From Perlucidibaca aquatica (GTDB lineage: Bacteria > Pseudomonadota > Gammaproteobacteria > Pseudomonadales > Moraxellaceae): DNA of 64,000 bases. Where the stretch lies: contig NZ_LZDB01000002.1 of assembly GCF_001676655.1 (NCBI RefSeq), forward strand, positions 1,054,001 through 1,118,000, in the 5' to 3' direction. The position numbers and the translations under genes were made by a program. Under the pieces are notes generated by a model. It ran no database searches. It worked only from the letters and a program-made list of their open reading frames with translations, and was not told the DNA's origin. Of this stretch, positions 52,060 to 62,189 are shown in pieces; within the stretch, counting starts at the first letter, position 1, and every line of letters begins with the position of its first letter.

Positions 52060-54662
52060 ACACCTCCCCTTCAGACAAAACCAGTCTGAAAGCAGCGCAG
52101 GCTGAACTCATTGAGCGCTTCAAGGAAGGCCGTGACATTCGTCTCTTAGTGCGCGAATGGGCCAATGCCATTGATGATGTCTTGCGCCAAGCCTGGGTCA
52201 ATCTGGGCTTAGATCAGTTTAATGATCTTGCGCTGTTGGCTGTGGGCGGCTATGGCCGTGCTGAGCTTCATCCGGCATCGGACGTGGATGTGTTGATACT
52301 GCATGACGGTGCAGAGCTGCCCACGGGCGCCGAGGAAGCCGTTAGCCAGTTCATCACGCACTTGTGGGACTTGGGGCTGGACATCGGCTCCAGCGTGCGT
52401 TCGCTCTCGGACTGCGTGCGGCTGGCGACGGAAGACATCACCATCGCCACCAACATCATGGAATCGCGCACGCTGGTGGGTGACGAGCGCCTGCGTCGCG
52501 ACATGCAGCGCCTGACCGGACCGGATCGCTTGTGGCCGGGAAAAGCCTTTTTTATTGCCAAGCGCGATGAACAAATTGCGCGGCATGCCAAGCACAACAA
52601 CACCGAATACAACCTGGAGCCGGACCTCAAAAACGCACCCGGCGGGCTGCGCGACATCCAAACCATTGGCTGGGTCGCCAAGCGCCACTTTGGTGCCGAT
52701 ACGCTGCGTGATTTAGTGGCGCATGGCTTTATAACCGAGGCCGAGTTTGTTGAGCTAGATGAGTGTCAGTGCGTACTTTGGCGCATTCGATTCGCGCTCT
52801 ACATCGTCAGTGGTCGCAGCGATACGCGTGTGCTTTTCGACTACCAGCGACGCATGGCCGAGCTTTTTGGCTATGGTGATAGCCAGGCTAATCGCGGCGT
52901 CGAGCAGCTGATGCAAGACTATTACCGCGCGGCCATGCGCATTTCCATGCTTAATGAAATGCTGCTGCGCTACTTCGACGAAGCCATTCTGGGCGAAGAC
53001 GAAAGCGCTCCCGTGGTGGCGCTCAACAGCCGTTTTCAATTGCGTAATGGCATCATTGAAGTCACCTCCGAAGACGTGTTTAAGCGCTACCCTTCGGCCC
53101 TGCTAGAGATTTTTGTGCTGCTGGGTGATCACCCTGAAGTCACTGAAGTTCGCGCCAGCACCATTCGCCTGATCATGCAGCATGCTGTGCTCATCGATGA
53201 CAACTTCCGCAACGACATTCGAAATAAGTCCTTGTTTATGGAGCTGTTGCGCTGCCGCACCGCCCTGTTTTCCTCGCTGCGCCGAATGAAGCGTTACGGT
53301 ATTTTGGGCCGCTACATTCCGGCTTTTGGCGCCATCATCGGCAAAATGCAGTACGACCTCTTCCACATCTACACGGTGGATGCGCACACGCTACTGGTGC
53401 TGAAGAACATGCGTCGCTTCCGCTACCCCGAAGTGGAGGAACGCTTTCCGGTCGTCGCCAAAGTCGCCAAGAATCTGCCAAAAATTGAGCTGCTCTACAT
53501 CGCCGGCTTGTTTCACGACATCGCTAAGGGTCGCGGCGGCGATCACTCTGAGCTGGGTGCAGTGGATGCTCATGACTTCTGCATTGAGCACGGCCTTGGC
53601 AAGTGGGATGCCAATTTGGTGGCCTGGCTGACGCAGCAACATTTGGTCATGTCGGTGACGGCGCAGAAGAAAGATGTGTCTGATCCTGATGTCATCAACG
53701 AGTTCGCGAAGAAAGTCGGCGACATCGTGCACTTGGACTATCTCTACGCGCTCACCGTGGCCGATATTTGCGCCACCAACCCCACGCTGTGGAACTCCTG
53801 GCGCGCCTCGCTATTACGCCAGCTCTACACGCAGACCAAGCGCGCACTGCGTCGCGGCCTGGTGAATCCGATCGACAAGCAGGAGTGGATCATCGAGAAC
53901 CGCGCCTCGGCGCTGGAGCTGCTCGAAGATCAACAGATCGGCAGCAGCGAAGCCGAAGGCGTGTGGGACAGCCTCGGTGACGACTATTTCCTGCGCGAGT
54001 CGGCAAAAGACATCGCCTGGCATACCACGGCGCTGCTGCGTCACGGACCGGATGCCGGGCCACTGGTGCTGGTGCGCGAAAACCATAGCGAGCCCTACGA
54101 TGGCGCCACGCAGATCTTCGTCTACACCCGCGACCTGCCGAACCTGTTCGCCGCCACCGTGGCCGCGCTGGATCAACTGCACCTGACGGTCATGGATGCG
54201 CGCATCATCACCTCGAACAACGGCTTTTCGCTGGACACCTACATCGTGCTCGACGAAAACGGCGACCGCATTGCCGACAGCTCGCGCTTAGCGCATATCG
54301 GCAACGAGCTGCGCCAGAGTCTGGCGCGCCCGGATCAGTTCCCGGTACTGGTACAGCGCCGCCTGCCGCGCCAGCTCAAGCATTTCGATGTGCGAACACA
54401 AGTGAATTTGAGCAACGATCTGGTGCATCAGCGTACGGTGGTTGAGGTCATTACGCTCGACCGTCCTGGCCTGCTGGCGCGGGTCGGACGCATATTCATG
54501 GAGCACGGCGTTAACTTGCAGAACGCGCGTATTGCTACCCTGGGTGAGCGTGCAGAGGACGTGTTCTTTCTCACGGACGCCGCTCAACAACCGCTTTCCG
54601 ATCCCGAGCTTTGCGAGCGCCTGTGCGCCGCTTTGCGCGATCAACTGGACCAGACCTCCTGA
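52056..54662 (+). CDS. glnD: Bifunctional [protein-PII] uridylyltransferase/uridylyl-removing enzyme
   Basis: An 868-residue nitrogen sensor that uridylylates PII when glutamine is low and removes UMP when it is high. The N-terminal nucleotidyltransferase motif GGYGRAELHPASDVDVLIL (64-82) holds Asp76 and Asp78. The central HD hydrolase motif is LFHDIAKGRGGDHSELG. Two C-terminal ACT domains (QIFVYTRDLPNLFAATVAALD and EVITLDRPGLLARVGRIFMEHG) bind glutamine. The ATG at 52056 overlaps the map stop. Length is normal (E. coli 890). Confidence 0.98.
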   Translation: MNTSPSDKTSLKAAQAELIERFKEGRDIRLLVREWANAIDDVLRQAWVNLGLDQFNDLALLAVGGYGRAELHPASDVDVLILHDGAELPTGAEEAVSQFITHLWDLGLDIGSSVRSLSDCVRLATEDITIATNIMESRTLVGDERLRRDMQRLTGPDRLWPGKAFFIAKRDEQIARHAKHNNTEYNLEPDLKNAPGGLRDIQTIGWVAKRHFGADTLRDLVAHGFITEAEFVELDECQCVLWRIRFALYIVSGRSDTRVLFDYQRRMAELFGYGDSQANRGVEQLMQDYYRAAMRISMLNEMLLRYFDEAILGEDESAPVVALNSRFQLRNGIIEVTSEDVFKRYPSALLEIFVLLGDHPEVTEVRASTIRLIMQHAVLIDDNFRNDIRNKSLFMELLRCRTALFSSLRRMKRYGILGRYIPAFGAIIGKMQYDLFHIYTVDAHTLLVLKNMRRFRYPEVEERFPVVAKVAKNLPKIELLYIAGLFHDIAKGRGGDHSELGAVDAHDFCIEHGLGKWDANLVAWLTQQHLVMSVTAQKKDVSDPDVINEFAKKVGDIVHLDYLYALTVADICATNPTLWNSWRASLLRQLYTQTKRALRRGLVNPIDKQEWIIENRASALELLEDQQIGSSEAEGVWDSLGDDYFLRESAKDIAWHTTALLRHGPDAGPLVLVRENHSEPYDGATQIFVYTRDLPNLFAATVAALDQLHLTVMDARIITSNNGFSLDTYIVLDENGDRIADSSRLAHIGNELRQSLARPDQFPVLVQRRLPRQLKHFDVRTQVNLSNDLVHQRTVVEVITLDRPGLLARVGRIFMEHGVNLQNARIATLGERAEDVFFLTDAAQQPLSDPELCERLCAALRDQLDQTS

Positions 54663-55858
54663 TGAATCCTGAATTGTCGCTGCTGCATCCCTACCCGTTC
54701 GAAAAGCTCGCGACCTTGTTCAAAGGCCATACTGCTCCAACGCAGCTAAAGCCTATTGCGCTGTCCATCGGCGAGCCCAAGCATGCTTCGCCGGCCTTCG
54801 TGGCAGATGCCATCGCCCGCCATATTAGCGGCCTGTCGAACTATCCGACCACGCTGGGCCTGCCGGTGCTGCGCGAAGCTATCGCCCAGTGGCTGACGCA
54901 ACGCTTCGGCCTGAAAGCAGTGGATGCCGGCACGCAGGTACTGCCGGTCAATGGCACGCGTGAAGCGCTGTTTTCGTTCACGCAGGCGGTGGTTAATCGC
55001 AGCGTGAGTGAGCGGCCGCTGGTGCTTATGCCGAATCCGTTCTATCAAATCTATGAAGGCGCCGCCTTGCTCGCCGGCGCCGAACCGGTGTTTCTGCCCT
55101 GCACTCCTGCCACCGGTTTACAACCCGACTTTGATGCCGTGCCCGACTCAGTCTGGGCGCGCACGCAGCTGCTGTTCATTTGCACGCCGGGCAACCCCAC
55201 GGGTGCGCTGCTGAGCATGGCCACGCTGCAAAAGCTGATTGCTCTGAGCGACCGCTTCGGTTTCGTCATCGCCTCCGACGAGTGCTATTCGGAAATTTAC
55301 TTCGATGAAAGCCTGCCACCCGTGGGCTTATTGCAAGCCTGTGCTGAGCTCGGACGCGATGATTTTAAGAACTGCGTGGTCTTTCACTCTTTATCAAAAC
55401 GCTCCAACCTGCCCGGCCTGCGCTCCGGTTTTGTCGCGGGCGATGCTGCCGTGCTCAAGCAATATCTGCGTTATCGCACCTATCACGGCTCCGCCATGCC
55501 GGTTCAGCATCAATTGGCCTCAACAGAGGTCTGGCAAGATGAGGCCCATGTGAGGGACAATCGCGCCCTTTATCGCGACAAGTTCGCGCGCGTGCTGGCC
55601 ATACTGAATCCGGTCCTGCCACTGCAGATGCCCGAAGCGGGTTTTTACTTTTGGGCACGCACGCCGGGCTCCGATGAAGATTTCGCCCGCGAGCTGCATG
55701 CACAGCAAGCCGTTACCGTGCTGCCCGGCCGCTATCTGGCTCGCACCGGCAGCGATGGCCGCAACCCGGGCGAAGGTCATGTGCGGATGGCGTTGGTTGC
55801 CAGTGTGGCGGAGTGTGTTGAGGCCGCCGAAAGAATTCGATCCTTTCTTCAGAAGTGA
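54662..55858 (+). CDS. dapC: Succinyldiaminopimelate aminotransferase, DapC type
   Basis: A 398-residue PLP aminotransferase of fold I. NPFYQIYEGAALLAG and FICTPGNPTGALLS hold the conserved Asn, and ASDECYSEIYFD holds the Asp-x-x-Tyr. SLSKRSNLPGLRSGF contains the PLP lysine, followed by RMALVAS near the end. Placement before dapD and after glnD supports the lysine/mDAP role over other aminotransferases. Its start overlaps the glnD stop by one base. Confidence 0.92.
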   Translation: MNPELSLLHPYPFEKLATLFKGHTAPTQLKPIALSIGEPKHASPAFVADAIARHISGLSNYPTTLGLPVLREAIAQWLTQRFGLKAVDAGTQVLPVNGTREALFSFTQAVVNRSVSERPLVLMPNPFYQIYEGAALLAGAEPVFLPCTPATGLQPDFDAVPDSVWARTQLLFICTPGNPTGALLSMATLQKLIALSDRFGFVIASDECYSEIYFDESLPPVGLLQACAELGRDDFKNCVVFHSLSKRSNLPGLRSGFVAGDAAVLKQYLRYRTYHGSAMPVQHQLASTEVWQDEAHVRDNRALYRDKFARVLAILNPVLPLQMPEAGFYFWARTPGSDEDFARELHAQQAVTVLPGRYLARTGSDGRNPGEGHVRMALVASVAECVEAAERIRSFLQK

Positions 55859-55900
55859 TTCTTGGGAAGTGATTTTTGTTTTGCCTGATTGGAGAGAGTC

Positions 55901-56725
55901 ATGTCGCTTGCCACGTTTATTGAAGACGCCTTTGAGCGCCGCAACGAATTTTCGCCGAAGTCGGCCCCGCAGGATGTGCGCGATGCGGTCAACGAAGCCC
56001 TGACGCTGCTCGATAGCGGCGCCGCTCGCGTTGCCGAAAAGATCAATGGCGAATGGCAAGTCAACCAGTGGCTAAAGAAAGCCGTGCTGCTGTCGTTCCG
56101 CTTAAATGACAATGTGCCGATTCCTGCCGGTGGCGGCATGCAGTTCTACGACAAGGTGCCGACCAAGTTCGCTGATTGGACGCCGGAGCAATTCGCGGCC
56201 AGCGGCATCCGTGTCGTACCGCCTGCAGTGGCCCGTCGCGGCAGCTTTATTGCCCGCAACACCGTGCTGATGCCGTCCTATGTAAACATCGGCGCCTTTG
56301 TGGATGAAGGTTCGATGGTCGACACGTGGGCTACCGTCGGTTCCTGCGCGCAAATCGGCAAGAACGTGCATCTCTCGGGTGGCGTTGGCATCGGTGGCGT
56401 TCTCGAACCCCTGCAAGCCAACCCCACCATCATTGAAGATAATTGCTTCATTGGTGCGCGTTCGGAAGTGGTTGAAGGCGTTATCATTGGCGAAGGCTCG
56501 GTCCTATCCATGGGCGTGTTCATCGGCCAATCAACCCCAATCTACGATCGCGAAACCGGCGAAATCAGCTACGGCCGCGTGCCTGCTGGCTCAGTCGTGG
56601 TGGCTGGCTCGCTGCCCCGCGACAATGGCCGCTACAGCCTGACCTGCGCCGTCATCGTAAAGAAGGTCGACGCCCAGACCCGCAGCAAAACCAGCATCAA
56701 CGAACTGCTCCGCATCGCGGACTGA
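55901..56725 (+). CDS. dapD: 2,3,4,5-tetrahydropyridine-2,6-dicarboxylate N-succinyltransferase
   Basis: A 274-residue trimeric left-handed beta-helix enzyme using succinyl-CoA in mDAP/lysine synthesis. It has an N-terminal helical domain and then hexapeptide repeats. Family blocks [45 protein letters not shown] and [18 protein letters not shown] are present; [20 protein letters not shown] follows. ATG 55901 has GGAGAGAG directly upstream. Length equals E. coli (274). It acts immediately before DapC in the pathway. Confidence 0.97.
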   Translation: MSLATFIEDAFERRNEFSPKSAPQDVRDAVNEALTLLDSGAARVAEKINGEWQVNQWLKKAVLLSFRLNDNVPIPAGGGMQFYDKVPTKFADWTPEQFAASGIRVVPPAVARRGSFIARNTVLMPSYVNIGAFVDEGSMVDTWATVGSCAQIGKNVHLSGGVGIGGVLEPLQANPTIIEDNCFIGARSEVVEGVIIGEGSVLSMGVFIGQSTPIYDRETGEISYGRVPAGSVVVAGSLPRDNGRYSLTCAVIVKKVDAQTRSKTSINELLRIAD

Positions 56726-56753
56726 CACTGTTTCTTAAAGAGGACACGCGCGC

Positions 56754-57668
56754 ATGTCGCTCCCCGAACACCGCATGACTCACCTCAAGGCACTTGAGGC
56801 TGAGTCCATCCATATCATTCGCGAAGTTGCCGCCGAATTCGACAACCCGGTCATGATGTACTCCATCGGCAAAGATTCGTCTGTGATGCTGCACCTGGCG
56901 CGCAAGGCCTTTGCGCCGGGCAAGCCGCCGTTTCCACTGATGCACGTGAACACGACGTGGAAGTTCAAGGAAATGATCAGCTTCCGTGACCGCATCGCAC
57001 AGGAAGCGGGTATGGAGCTGATTTCGCACACCAATCCCGATGGGCTGGCGGCGAACATTAATCCCTTCGATCACGGCAGCTCGAAATACACCGACATCAT
57101 GAAGACCCAGGCGCTGAAGCAGGCGCTGGATCAACATGGCTTCGATGCCGCCTTTGGTGGCGCTCGCCGCGATGAAGAAAAGTCACGCGCCAAGGAGCGC
57201 GTCTACTCCTTCCGCGACAAGAACCATCGCTGGGACCCGAAAGTACAGCGCCCGGAGCTGTGGAACCTGTACAACGGCCGCATCAACAAGGGCGAGTCGA
57301 TCCGCGTGTTCCCGCTGTCTAACTGGACCGAGCTGGACATCTGGCAATACATCTACCTCGAAAACATCGAGATTGTTCCGCTGTATTTCTCGGCCGTGCG
57401 CCCGGTGGTTGAGCGTGACGGCATGCTGATCATGGTTGATGACGAACGTCTGCCCCTGCGCGAAGGCGAAGTGCCGATGATGAAATCGGTGCGCTTCCGT
57501 ACCCTCGGCTGCTACCCGCTGACCGGCGCGGTAGAGTCCGACGCCGCCACCTTGCCGGACATCATTCAGGAGATGCTGGTCACCCGCACCTCCGAACGCT
57601 CCGGGCGCGCCATCGACCACGATGAATCGGGTTCGATGGAGAAAAAGAAACGCGAAGGATATTTCTAA
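56754..57668 (+). CDS. cysD: Sulfate adenylyltransferase subunit 2
   Basis: A 304-residue PP-loop ATP sulfurylase subunit making adenylyl sulfate with CysN. The PP-loop is [50 protein letters not shown] and [20 protein letters not shown] are family blocks. It ends in [13 protein letters not shown], as usual. The ATG has AAGAGGACACG upstream. The stop overlaps the cysN start by one base (TAATG). Confidence 0.98.
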   Translation: MSLPEHRMTHLKALEAESIHIIREVAAEFDNPVMMYSIGKDSSVMLHLARKAFAPGKPPFPLMHVNTTWKFKEMISFRDRIAQEAGMELISHTNPDGLAANINPFDHGSSKYTDIMKTQALKQALDQHGFDAAFGGARRDEEKSRAKERVYSFRDKNHRWDPKVQRPELWNLYNGRINKGESIRVFPLSNWTELDIWQYIYLENIEIVPLYFSAVRPVVERDGMLIMVDDERLPLREGEVPMMKSVRFRTLGCYPLTGAVESDAATLPDIIQEMLVTRTSERSGRAIDHDESGSMEKKKREGYF

Positions 57669-59326
57669 TGATCATCGAACGTATCGACAATATTCAGGAC
57701 TACCTGCACCAGCATGAACACAAGGACATGCTGCGCTTTATCACTTGCGGCAGCGTAGATGACGGTAAATCCACGCTGATCGGCCGCCTGCTGCACGACT
57801 CGAAGATGATCTTCGAAGACCAGCTCGCCGCCATCACCCGTGACAGTGTCAAGCACGGCACCACCGGCGAAGTCGTGGATCTGGCGCTGCTGGTAGACGG
57901 CCTGCAGTCCGAGCGCGAACAGGGCATCACCATCGATGTGGCCTACCGCTTCTTCGCCACCGACCTCCGCAAATACATCATTGCCGACACCCCCGGCCAT
58001 GAGCAGTACACGCGCAACATGGCCACCGGTGCATCCACCGCCGATGTCGCCGTGTTGCTCATCGATGCCCGCTACGGCGTGCAGGTGCAGACCCGTCGTC
58101 ACAGCTTTATTTGCTCGCTGCTGGGTATTCGCCACTTCGTTATTGCCATCAACAAGATGGACTTGGTTGGCTTCAGCGAAGCGCGCTACAACGAGATTAA
58201 GGCTGAATACGAAGCCTTCGTGGCCCAGCTCAATGTGCCGGACGTGCGCTATGTGCCGATGTCGGCCCTGAAGGGCGAGAACGTGGTTCACCAGAGCACG
58301 CAAATGCCTTGGTACACCGGTACGCCGCTGCTGGAGCTCATGGACACCCTGCCGATTCAGCGCGTCGTGCCCTTGGGCAAGCTGCGCCTGCCGGTGCAGT
58401 ACGTGAATCGCCCGAATCTCGACTTCCGTGGCTTCTGCGGCACGCTGGCCGCCGGCAGCGTGAAGCCGGGCATGGCGATTAAGGCCCTGCCGTCTGGCAA
58501 GACCTCCACGATCAAATCGATTGTAGTCTGGGAAGGCGAGATCGCTGAAGCCCATGCGGGCCAGGCCATTACCGTCACGCTCAACGACGAAATCGATATC
58601 TCGCGCGGTGACATGATCATCGCCGCCGATGACGACCTGACCATGAGCCATGCCTTCCTCGCACACATCGTGTGGATGCATGAGCAGCCACTGACCGTGG
58701 GAAAAACCTACGACTTCAAGCTGGGCACCACATTCACCTCGGGTCAGATCACGGAAATCGTGCATCAGATCGACGTCAACACGTTGGCCACCAGCGCCAC
58801 CGATTCGTTGCCGCTCAACGGCATCGCGCTCTGCCGCGTACAGCTAACGCGTGCCGTCGCATTCGACAGCTACGCACTGAGCAAGGCTACGGGCAACCTC
58901 ATCGTCATCGACCGCCTCAGCAACATCACGGTGGGTGCCGGTATGGTGCAAGAGCGCGCCAAGACGCTGAGCGACATCGAGCAACTACCCGCCGTCACGG
59001 CTGCTGCACGTGCTCGTCGCCTCGGTCATTCCGCATTGAAACTGGTGGTGGAAGCCAGTGGCGCGCGTGAGTTAGCTGAGCTTATTGAGCGCGCGCTCTT
59101 CCAAGCGGGCGCATTGCCAGTGGTAGCCAATGCTGACGATCAGGCCATAGAGGCGCTGCAAGCAGCGGGCCTGCTGGTGATTGTGGCGGATGAAGTGGTT
59201 GGCGAGCGCAGCCTGCGCATTCGTGGCAGTGCCGAAGCGATTGCACCTGTACAGCTGGCGAAGAGCAATAGTGAAGCGGCTGAGCAGGTGCTGAAGCTGC
59301 TGCGTGAAAAAGGACTGATGGGCTAA
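57668..59326 (+). CDS. cysN: Sulfate adenylyltransferase subunit 1 with vestigial APS-kinase-like tail
   Basis: A 552-residue GTPase that couples GTP hydrolysis to ATP sulfurylase. The P-loop GSVDDGKST is at 28-36, DTPGHEQY is G3 and NKMDLV is G4, then two EF-Tu-type beta domains. E. coli CysN stops near 475. Here about 100 more residues (448-552) follow the linker RARRLGHS. They resemble APS kinase in order ([46 protein letters not shown]), but the kinase P-loop GLSGAGKST and the PAPS-binding centre are absent and the domain is half-size. It is therefore not a working CysC. No separate cysC is in the window. Confidence 0.93.
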   Translation: MIIERIDNIQDYLHQHEHKDMLRFITCGSVDDGKSTLIGRLLHDSKMIFEDQLAAITRDSVKHGTTGEVVDLALLVDGLQSEREQGITIDVAYRFFATDLRKYIIADTPGHEQYTRNMATGASTADVAVLLIDARYGVQVQTRRHSFICSLLGIRHFVIAINKMDLVGFSEARYNEIKAEYEAFVAQLNVPDVRYVPMSALKGENVVHQSTQMPWYTGTPLLELMDTLPIQRVVPLGKLRLPVQYVNRPNLDFRGFCGTLAAGSVKPGMAIKALPSGKTSTIKSIVVWEGEIAEAHAGQAITVTLNDEIDISRGDMIIAADDDLTMSHAFLAHIVWMHEQPLTVGKTYDFKLGTTFTSGQITEIVHQIDVNTLATSATDSLPLNGIALCRVQLTRAVAFDSYALSKATGNLIVIDRLSNITVGAGMVQERAKTLSDIEQLPAVTAAARARRLGHSALKLVVEASGARELAELIERALFQAGALPVVANADDQAIEALQAAGLLVIVADEVVGERSLRIRGSAEAIAPVQLAKSNSEAAEQVLKLLREKGLMG

Positions 59327-59664
59327 TGCTGCAAATCTGCGGCATCAAAGCCTGCGACAGCATGAAGAAAGCCTTCGCCCGTCTCGATGCGGCGTGCGTT
59401 GCTTATGCGTTTCAGGACTTCAAAAAGATGCCGCCGAGCGCTGAGCAGATTTCGTTCTGGTTAGCGCATCTGCCCGCTGATCAGTTAGTGAATCGCCAAG
59501 GTACAACGTGGCGCCAGCTCTCTCCAGAAGCGCAAGCTGCGCTGTTGGATAAAGCGGCGCTAACGGCCTTGCTCATAGCCAAGCCCAGCCTGATTAAACG
59601 CCCCCTGCTCATACACAATGAGCAGGTGACGGTGGGTCTGAACTCCCCGCTATTGCCTGCGTAA
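59326..59664 (+). CDS. ArsC/Spx-family protein, YffB type
   Basis: A 112-residue thioredoxin-fold protein. The start LQICGIKACDSMKKAFARLD carries a single Cys10 in G-I-K-x-C-D, as in E. coli YffB (GIKNCDTIKKA), followed by FQDFKKMPPS and a C-terminal LIKRPLLIHNEQVTVG. It lacks the extra cysteines of true arsenate reductases, so arsenate reduction is not implied. YffB-like genes often sit near dap genes; here it overlaps cysN by one base. Function in the cell is not known. Confidence 0.85.
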   Translation: MLQICGIKACDSMKKAFARLDAACVAYAFQDFKKMPPSAEQISFWLAHLPADQLVNRQGTTWRQLSPEAQAALLDKAALTALLIAKPSLIKRPLLIHNEQVTVGLNSPLLPA

Positions 59665-59673
59665 TAGCCCCGA

Positions 59674-60186
59674 TTAGTGTGACTTTTTGGACTTGTTAAT
59701 CATCCAGTCAGTCGCCGCAATAAAACCTGCCGACACCACCAGTACCATGTGAATAATCACTTCCCATTTCAGGGTGTGCTCAGAAATATTGCCGGCATCA
59801 ATAAAGCTACGCAGCAAATGAATCGACGAGATGGTGATCAGTGCCATGCCCAGCTTGACCTTCAGAACACCGGCATCGACATGCGCGAGCCACTCCGGTT
59901 GGTCACGATGATCCTGCACATCTAAACGACTCACGAAAATTTCGTAGCCGCCAATAATCACCATCACCAGCAAGTTAGCGATCATCACCACATCAATGAG
60001 CGACAGCACATTGAGCAAGATGTCGTCTTCTTTCAGGATGCCGAGGTTAATCGTGAGATCCCACAGCTTGAGCATGAACTTGTAGGAATAGATGCCCAAG
60101 GCCACGATCAAGCCGAGATACATCGGCAACTGCAACCAACGGCTCCAGAAAATAAAACTACCTAACGCTTTCGTTGTATTACTCAT
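59674..60186 (-). CDS. YqhA/UPF0114 family inner-membrane protein
   Basis: A 170-residue membrane protein with four hydrophobic segments (LPMYLGLIVALGIYSYKF; VVMIANLLVMVIIGGYEIFV; KLGMALITISSIHLLRSF; IIHMVLVVSAGFIAATDWM). The FIFWSRWLQLPMYLGL start and VSRLDVQDHRDQPEWL loop are typical of UPF0114. Function is unknown. ATG 60186 has GGAGG eight bases upstream. It converges on the YffB-type gene and diverges from the SIMPL gene. Confidence 0.88.
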   Translation of the reverse strand: MSNTTKALGSFIFWSRWLQLPMYLGLIVALGIYSYKFMLKLWDLTINLGILKEDDILLNVLSLIDVVMIANLLVMVIIGGYEIFVSRLDVQDHRDQPEWLAHVDAGVLKVKLGMALITISSIHLLRSFIDAGNISEHTLKWEVIIHMVLVVSAGFIAATDWMINKSKKSH

Positions 60187-60269
60187 GTCATCCTCCAAGA
60201 CGTTGAAGCGTATTCTACGAAGCAACTGTGCGATCGCACAGGCCTACACGTAAATGGAGTAACGATTTC

Positions 60270-60974
60270 ATGACGCAAAACACGCTTAAAGCCTGTGTAC
60301 TCGCGATGACACTGCTGAGCACTGCCAATGTAGCCCTAGCCTCAGATCATCAAAGCCCCCGTAACCGCGTCGATTTTCAAACGGAAGTGAGCCAAGTTCT
60401 GCCCAATGACCTGATGCGCGCCACGCTCAGCATCGAGTTATCCGATAAAAATCCGGGCCAGCTAGCCCGTGCCTTAACTCAGGCTATGAACGAGAGCCTG
60501 GCCAAGGGCCGCAACTTCAATACGGTTAAATTAGCCTCCGGTAATCAACAAAGCTGGCCGGTATATAACGACAAACAAAAATTAGAGAGCTGGCGCGGTC
60601 GCGCTGAGCTGAACCTGGAATCTAAAGACTTTAAAGCGGCGGGCGAGTTGCTTAGTCAGCTACAAGACAAGCTGCAACTCCAAGGCTTGAACTTCGTGGT
60701 GTCGGAAGAAACCCGTTTGGCTGCTGAGAAAAAACTCACAACGGATGCGATTGCTGCGTTCCGCGAGAAAGCCGATGCCGTTCGCCAAGCCTGGGGCGCG
60801 AAGAGCTATAGCCTGGTACAAATGAACCTTGGTAGCAGCGGTGGCGGTGGTGGCTACCCTCGCCCACCCATGATGATGATGAAAATGGCTGATGCCGCAC
60901 CCGCTGCAGAAATGGCCGGCGGTGATAGTCGTGTTTCAGTCAATGTAAGCGGCAGCATTGAGTTAAAGAACTAA
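60270..60974 (+). CDS. Exported SIMPL (DUF541) domain protein
   Basis: A 234-residue exported protein. The signal peptide (LKACVLAMTLLSTANVALA) is followed by a SIMPL-type alternating strand/helix domain: DFQTEVSQVLPNDLMRATLSIEL, then NTVKLASGNQQSWPVYND and LEGLN-like QLQGLNFVVS. Near the C terminus is a low-complexity Gly/Pro/Met stretch (SGGGGGYPRPPMMMMKMADA), then DSRVSVNVSGSIELK. The family role (periplasmic, possibly oxidative stress) is poorly defined. ATG 60270 has GGAG upstream; the longer reading from 60228 has no signal directly after it. Confidence 0.82.
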   Translation: MTQNTLKACVLAMTLLSTANVALASDHQSPRNRVDFQTEVSQVLPNDLMRATLSIELSDKNPGQLARALTQAMNESLAKGRNFNTVKLASGNQQSWPVYNDKQKLESWRGRAELNLESKDFKAAGELLSQLQDKLQLQGLNFVVSEETRLAAEKKLTTDAIAAFREKADAVRQAWGAKSYSLVQMNLGSSGGGGGYPRPPMMMMKMADAAPAAEMAGGDSRVSVNVSGSIELKN

Positions 60975-60983
60975 GCGCGGTGG

Positions 60984-61018
60984 GCTGGAGGAGGCGTTAA
61001 ATCAATGCCTCTTCCAGC
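60984..61018. terminator. Possible bidirectional hairpin between convergent genes
   Basis: GCTGGAGGAGGC (60984-60995) pairs with GCCTCTTCCAGC (61007-61018), 12 bp with one G-T pair. It spans the stop codon of the leftward gene. There is no strong T run, so termination strength is uncertain. Confidence 0.5.
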
Positions 61019-61458
61019 GCCAAAAAAAGCCAGGTGTCACGATTGGGGGCACGATAGCATCCCACGGCATCCAGGGACGCTACAGCCGCCGCAGCCAGCT
61101 CCCAGGCCATGGTGTCATCGGCTGTAAATGCCTCACCATCAGCAAAGCAGTCATAGTCTGTTTGTTCGCGCAATGCCTTCAAGCGCTCAGCACGCTCTCG
61201 CGCTGTCTGCGGTAACTTGGCATTCGCCCACGCCCACTTCCATGTCTCTTGCGCGCTGGCATACGTACCAATCGGCGTCACACGGAAGCGCAGTTGCTCA
61301 CGGCCATCTTGCGTGAGAAAGCAGAGCACGGATGAGTCCTGCTCCAATTGCCAGCGACTAAAACGATCTAGGCCAAACTGACTTTGTAGAAGTGCCTGCT
61401 TGGCTTGCAGCGCCTGCGCGCAATCGGCAATAAAAACCTCGAATTGCTCTTCGTTCAT
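60997..61458 (-). CDS. DUF6882-like protein of unknown function
   Basis: A 153-residue soluble protein without signal or membrane segments. [35 protein letters not shown], then [10 protein letters not shown] and [25 protein letters not shown], follow the DUF6882 pattern, where a W-K-W-A-W-x-N signature is diagnostic. The C-terminal half is Ala-rich helices ending [14 protein letters not shown]. Function is unknown. Its ATG overlaps the pdxJ stop by four bases, so it is the last gene of era-recO-pdxJ. Confidence 0.65.
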   Translation of the reverse strand: MNEEQFEVFIADCAQALQAKQALLQSQFGLDRFSRWQLEQDSSVLCFLTQDGREQLRFRVTPIGTYASAQETWKWAWANAKLPQTARERAERLKALREQTDYDCFADGEAFTADDTMAWELAAAAVASLDAVGCYRAPNRDTWLFLALEEALI

Positions 61459-62189
61459 CGGCTGCGACGCGCCTCCTGCATTAAGTCTTTCATATCACGC
61501 ACCGCCGTGGCCAAGCCGCTAAACAAGGCGCGTGCAATCAGTGCATGACCAATATTGAGCTCATGAAATTGGGGCAAGGCGGCAATACGCGCGGTGTTGT
61601 GAAAATTCAGGCCATGACCTGCGTTCACCACCAATTTACCGTGGGCATATTCTGCAGCCAATCGAATGCGCTCGAACTCATGTTCAATTTCTGCCGGATC
61701 TTCAGCGTCCGCATAGGCGCCGGTATGCAGTTCAATCGTGGGGGCTCCGGCACGAATCGCCGCGTCAATTTGTGACGGCTCGGGGTCAATAAACAAGGAA
61801 ACATCCATGCCCTGCCGCCCCAAACGCTGGCATGCGGCTTGAATGCGAGAGAAGCCGCCCACCACATCAAGGCCGCCCTCCGTGGTGAGTTCTTCGCGCT
61901 TTTCCGGCACGAGGCACACATGTTTAGGGCGGATGATTTCAGCGAACGCCAGCATGTCTTCCGTAACAGCCATCTCAAGATTCATGCGTGTTTGCAGCAC
62001 CTCAGCGAGGATGCGCACATCCCGCTTTTGGATATGGCGGCCATCTTCACGGGGATGCACAGTAATGCCATCAGCACCATGCTCTTCGGCAATGAGCGCA
62101 GCGTGCACCGGCTCTGGATATCGCGTCCCGCGCGCCTGACGCAGCGTGGCAATGTGATCAATATTGACGCCGAGGTATAACGGACTCAT
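61455..62189 (-). CDS. pdxJ: Pyridoxine 5'-phosphate synthase
   Basis: A 244-residue TIM-barrel enzyme closing the vitamin B6 ring from deoxyxylulose phosphate and aminoacetone phosphate. [23 protein letters not shown] is the fixed start. [14 protein letters not shown] and [18 protein letters not shown] follow, with [11 protein letters not shown] near the end. Length matches E. coli (243). It overlaps recO by four bases, the usual era-recO-pdxJ order. Confidence 0.98.
   Translation of the reverse strand: MSPLYLGVNIDHIATLRQARGTRYPEPVHAALIAEEHGADGITVHPREDGRHIQKRDVRILAEVLQTRMNLEMAVTEDMLAFAEIIRPKHVCLVPEKREELTTEGGLDVVGGFSRIQAACQRLGRQGMDVSLFIDPEPSQIDAAIRAGAPTIELHTGAYADAEDPAEIEHEFERIRLAAEYAHGKLVVNAGHGLNFHNTARIAALPQFHELNIGHALIARALFSGLATAVRDMKDLMQEARRSR

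Noticed and set aside
57665-58765. A 366-codon minus-strand frame opposite cysN
   Set aside because: It is a shadow of the GTPase gene, which carries all G motifs on the plus strand.
59326-59664. Arsenate reductase
   Set aside because: Only one Cys is present in the YffB-type context G-I-K-x-C-D and there are no ars genes nearby, so the arsenate role is not supported.
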